A DNA stretch of 64,000 bases, taken from NCBI GenBank assembly GCA_045603225.1, contig JAZULT010000070.1, forward strand, positions 124,001 through 188,000. The letters run 5' to 3'. A program made the translations under genes and the position numbers. Positions 61,767-64,000 of the stretch are shown piece by piece. The notes under the pieces were generated by a model, which did not search any database, was not told the DNA's origin, and saw only the letters and a list, made by a program, of their open reading frames with translations. Source of the DNA: RGIG9115 sp045603225 (GTDB lineage Bacteria; Bacillota; Clostridia; UBA1381). Within the stretch, counting starts at the first letter, position 1; every line of letters begins with the position of its first letter.

Positions 61767-64000
61767 ATGCTGAAGTTAAAAAAACAAATTAGTGTATTGC
61801 TCGCATCTGTAATGATGCTGGCGAGTGCCGGAGCTATTACGGTACAGGCTGAGGATTACATCTATCCTGATACGACAGATGTAATAAATGGTGTTGAAGT
61901 AATCGAAGAAGGACTTGACGAATACTGGGTAAGAGCTAATCCGTGGAACGACCATTATGCATGGCTTTACCGTACACATGAAGCATACGAAGGAAACGGA
62001 GCTATGCTTGTTCAGTCACGTTCAACAGATAATGCATGGGCGGCAAACTGGAAGAATGATAAAACCGGAATGACGGCGGGAGTACAGTACAAAATAGAAT
62101 ATTATGTAAAGCCTGTTGTGCAGATAAACGGAGAATATACACTACCGACAGCGTTCAGATATTATCACGATTATACTGTACTTGGAGCAACGGTTTACGA
62201 TACAGAAACGGGTGCTGAGGTTACAGGGGCGTATGAAAGTAAATGGTACAGACTTGAAAGCGTGTTCACAGCAACAGCCGATATGGTAACAGACTGGTGC
62301 GGATTTTCACTCCCTGTAAGTCCGGGCGAAGTGTATATTATAGATAATATTTCTATGTATGCAAATACGGGAACAGAAGAAGAACCTGTATGGTCAGAAC
62401 TTGCTGACAAAATCGGTGTATATAACGGTGATTTTGAAACAGGAATAAGCATTGTAAGAGGACTTGATCCTGAAAATGTAAGAGTTGAAAACTCTGTTGG
62501 AGCAATATCAATCAGCTGGACAAATCCGCAGGAACAGAAAACAAAAATTTACAATGGTGATGTTCTTGTTGCAACTGCAAATGAAGGTGAAACATCAATA
62601 ACACTTTCAGAACTTGATATGGCACAGAAATATGTTCTTACAGTAAAAGGTGCTGTCGGGAATCTTGAATCAAAGGGTGTAACGGTAGATGTTGAGCCTT
62701 ATATAACAAAATATCCTGATACAACAGCTGTGATAAACGGTATTGAAGTAATCGGAGAAGGACTTGACGAATACTGGGTAAGAGCTAATCCGTGGAACGA
62801 CCATTATGCAAGGCTTTACCGTACACATGAAGCATACGAAGGAAACGGAGCTATGCTTGTTCAGTCACGTTCAACAGATAATGCATGGGCGGCAAACTGG
62901 AAAAATGATAAAACAGGAATAACAGCAGGAACACAGTATAAGATTGAATACTATGTAAAACCTGTTTCGCAGATAAACGGAGAATATACACTTCCGATTG
63001 CGTTCAGATATTATAATGATTATACTGTACTTGAAGCAAAGGTTTACGATGCAGAAACAGGTGCAGAGGTTACAGGCTCATATGAAAGCAAATGGTACAG
63101 ACTTGAAAGCGTGTTCACAGCAAACGACAGCACAGTGGCAGACTGGTGCGGATTTTCACTCCCCGTAAGTCCCGGTGAAGTATATATTATAGATAATCTC
63201 GCAATGTATGCAAATACAGGAGCAGAAGGAAATAATGTATGGACAAAGCTTGCAGATAAAATCGGTGTATATAACGGTGATTTTGAAGCGGGTATAAGTA
63301 TTGTAAGAGGAAGAAACCCCGAAAACGTTAAAGTGGATAACAACACAGGTACAATCATAATCAGCTGGACAAATCCACAGGAACAGAAAACAAAAATCTA
63401 TAACGGTGATGTGCTTGTTGCAACAGCAAATGAAGGAGAAACATCAGTAACCCTTTCTGAGCTTGATGCTAAGGTTGAATATGAGTTTGTGGTAAAAGGT
63501 GCTATAGGCAGTATCGAGTCAGAAGGTGTTACTGTGATATCAAAGCCTTATGTAAACAAGTATCCTGATACAACAGCTGTAATAAACGGTGTTGAGGTAA
63601 TCGGAGAAGGACTTGACGACTATTGGGTAAGAGCTAATCCGTGGAGTGACCACTATGCATGGCTCTATCTTACACATGAATCATATGAAGGAATGGGAGC
63701 TCTGCTTATTCAGTCACGTTCAACAGATAATGCATGGGCGGCAAACTGGAAAAATGATAAAACAGGAATAACAGCCGGAGTACAGTACAAGATAGAATAT
63801 TATGTAAAACCACTTGCTAAGATAAACGGAGAATATACACTACCGACTGCGTTCAGATATTATAACGATTATACTGTACTTGAAGCAAAGGTTTACGATA
63901 CAGAAACAGGTGCAGAGGTTACAGGCTCATATGAAAGCAAATGGTACAGACTTGAAAGCGTGTTCACAGCAAACGACAGCACAGTGGCAGACTGGTGCGG
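61767..64000 (+). CDS. Secreted repeat protein of CBM-like plus Fn3-like units (runs off the right edge)
   Basis: Starts at ATG 61767 after AAGGAGGG; signal peptide MLKLKKQISVLLASVMMLAS ending near TVQA. The visible 744 residues consist of units of exactly 283 residues: a CBM-like sandwich (~205; YPDTTxVINGxEVI, LDEYWVRANPW, WAANWKNDKTG, CGFSLPVSPGEVYIIDN, YNGDFE) and an Fn3-like domain (~75; ISWTNPQEQKTKIYNGDV). Two full units and most of a third are present. No stop codon before base 64000, so total size and any anchor or catalytic domain are unknown. Fourth gene seen in module 3. Confidence 0.8.
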   Translation, partial: MLKLKKQISVLLASVMMLASAGAITVQAEDYIYPDTTDVINGVEVIEEGLDEYWVRANPWNDHYAWLYRTHEAYEGNGAMLVQSRSTDNAWAANWKNDKTGMTAGVQYKIEYYVKPVVQINGEYTLPTAFRYYHDYTVLGATVYDTETGAEVTGAYESKWYRLESVFTATADMVTDWCGFSLPVSPGEVYIIDNISMYANTGTEEEPVWSELADKIGVYNGDFETGISIVRGLDPENVRVENSVGAISISWTNPQEQKTKIYNGDVLVATANEGETSITLSELDMAQKYVLTVKGAVGNLESKGVTVDVEPYITKYPDTTAVINGIEVIGEGLDEYWVRANPWNDHYARLYRTHEAYEGNGAMLVQSRSTDNAWAANWKNDKTGITAGTQYKIEYYVKPVSQINGEYTLPIAFRYYNDYTVLEAKVYDAETGAEVTGSYESKWYRLESVFTANDSTVADWCGFSLPVSPGEVYIIDNLAMYANTGAEGNNVWTKLADKIGVYNGDFEAGISIVRGRNPENVKVDNNTGTIIISWTNPQEQKTKIYNGDVLVATANEGETSVTLSELDAKVEYEFVVKGAIGSIESEGVTVISKPYVNKYPDTTAVINGVEVIGEGLDDYWVRANPWSDHYAWLYLTHESYEGMGALLIQSRSTDNAWAANWKNDKTGITAGVQYKIEYYVKPLAKINGEYTLPTAFRYYNDYTVLEAKVYDTETGAEVTGSYESKWYRLESVFTANDSTVADWC
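61863..64000 (+). repeat. 849-bp tandem repeat, three copies visible
   Basis: The unit starts (TATCCTGATAC) at 61863, 62712 and 63561, exactly 849 bases apart each time. Long stretches are identical between copies, including silent positions, which points to recent duplication or gene conversion. The third copy is cut by the window edge. Confidence 0.95.

Noticed and set aside
61863..64000. CRISPR-like array
   Set aside because: The repeats are 849 bases, coding and without spacers; no cas genes present.

Overview
The window looks like a chromosomal segment of an endospore-forming, low-G+C Firmicute (class Clostridia). The evidence is a SpoIIE phosphatase gene behind a Spo0A-style promoter, a DacF-type D,D-carboxypeptidase, a short-form HisG with HisZ, Shine-Dalgarno sites of the AGGAGG type, TTGACA-17-TATAAT promoters, and many proteins anchored by S-layer homology (SLH) domains. 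The large surface-bound glycan-active proteins and pectin-type enzymes resemble what is known of fibre-degrading gut Clostridia such as Monoglobus. That placement is inference only.

Layout. 1-2377 (minus): hisZ-hisG-hisD operon, hisD running off the left edge. 2683-6591: a core block with a D-Ala-D-Ala carboxypeptidase, an unclassified structured RNA with its own promoter and terminator, a 46-codon small gene, and spoIIE. 6747-12494: sugar-related accessory genes, namely a CE7 acetyl esterase, an AraC regulator, a GH105 unsaturated uronyl hydrolase, and a very large regulator in which an enzyme-like domain is fused to an AraC helix-turn-helix.

12527-64000 is almost entirely a three-fold repeated surface system. 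Each module has a divergent AraC-family regulator at or near its head. Each has a tandem pair of S-layer proteins, called here A (signal peptide, N-terminal beta region, Gly/Ser linker near residue 335-350, three C-terminal SLH domains) and B (N-terminal SLH domains, long beta-rich body). Each also has a set of giant secreted proteins built from carbohydrate-binding-like, Ig/Fn3-like and TIM-barrel glycoside hydrolase domains. Module 1 (12663-31775): cytoplasmic enzyme-like protein, A1, B1, three proteins carrying six copies of a WWLRxxR/RPxFYL domain, two of them with GH39-like catalytic domains. Module 2 (34095-51720): A2, B2, two multi-CBM proteins, two GH42-like hydrolases. Module 3 (54533 to the right edge): a GH42-like hydrolase, A3, B3, and a protein made of 849-bp tandem repeats that leaves the window.

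How it may work together (inference): the A/B pairs would build a glycan-binding, glycan-cutting layer in the S-layer. CE7 and GH105 would finish oligosaccharides. The enzyme-fold/AraC fusions at 10023-12494 and 51841-54300 share their first ~570 residues with the free-standing protein at 12663-14390, and may sense the same sugar that protein acts on. Two of the giant proteins carry SLH domains. The others instead end in a shared C-terminal beta domain that usually closes with a WD/WN motif, possibly a second way of joining the layer. No sugar transporter, sortase motif, cohesin or dockerin was recognised. No tRNA, rRNA, CRISPR array, transposase or phage gene was seen.
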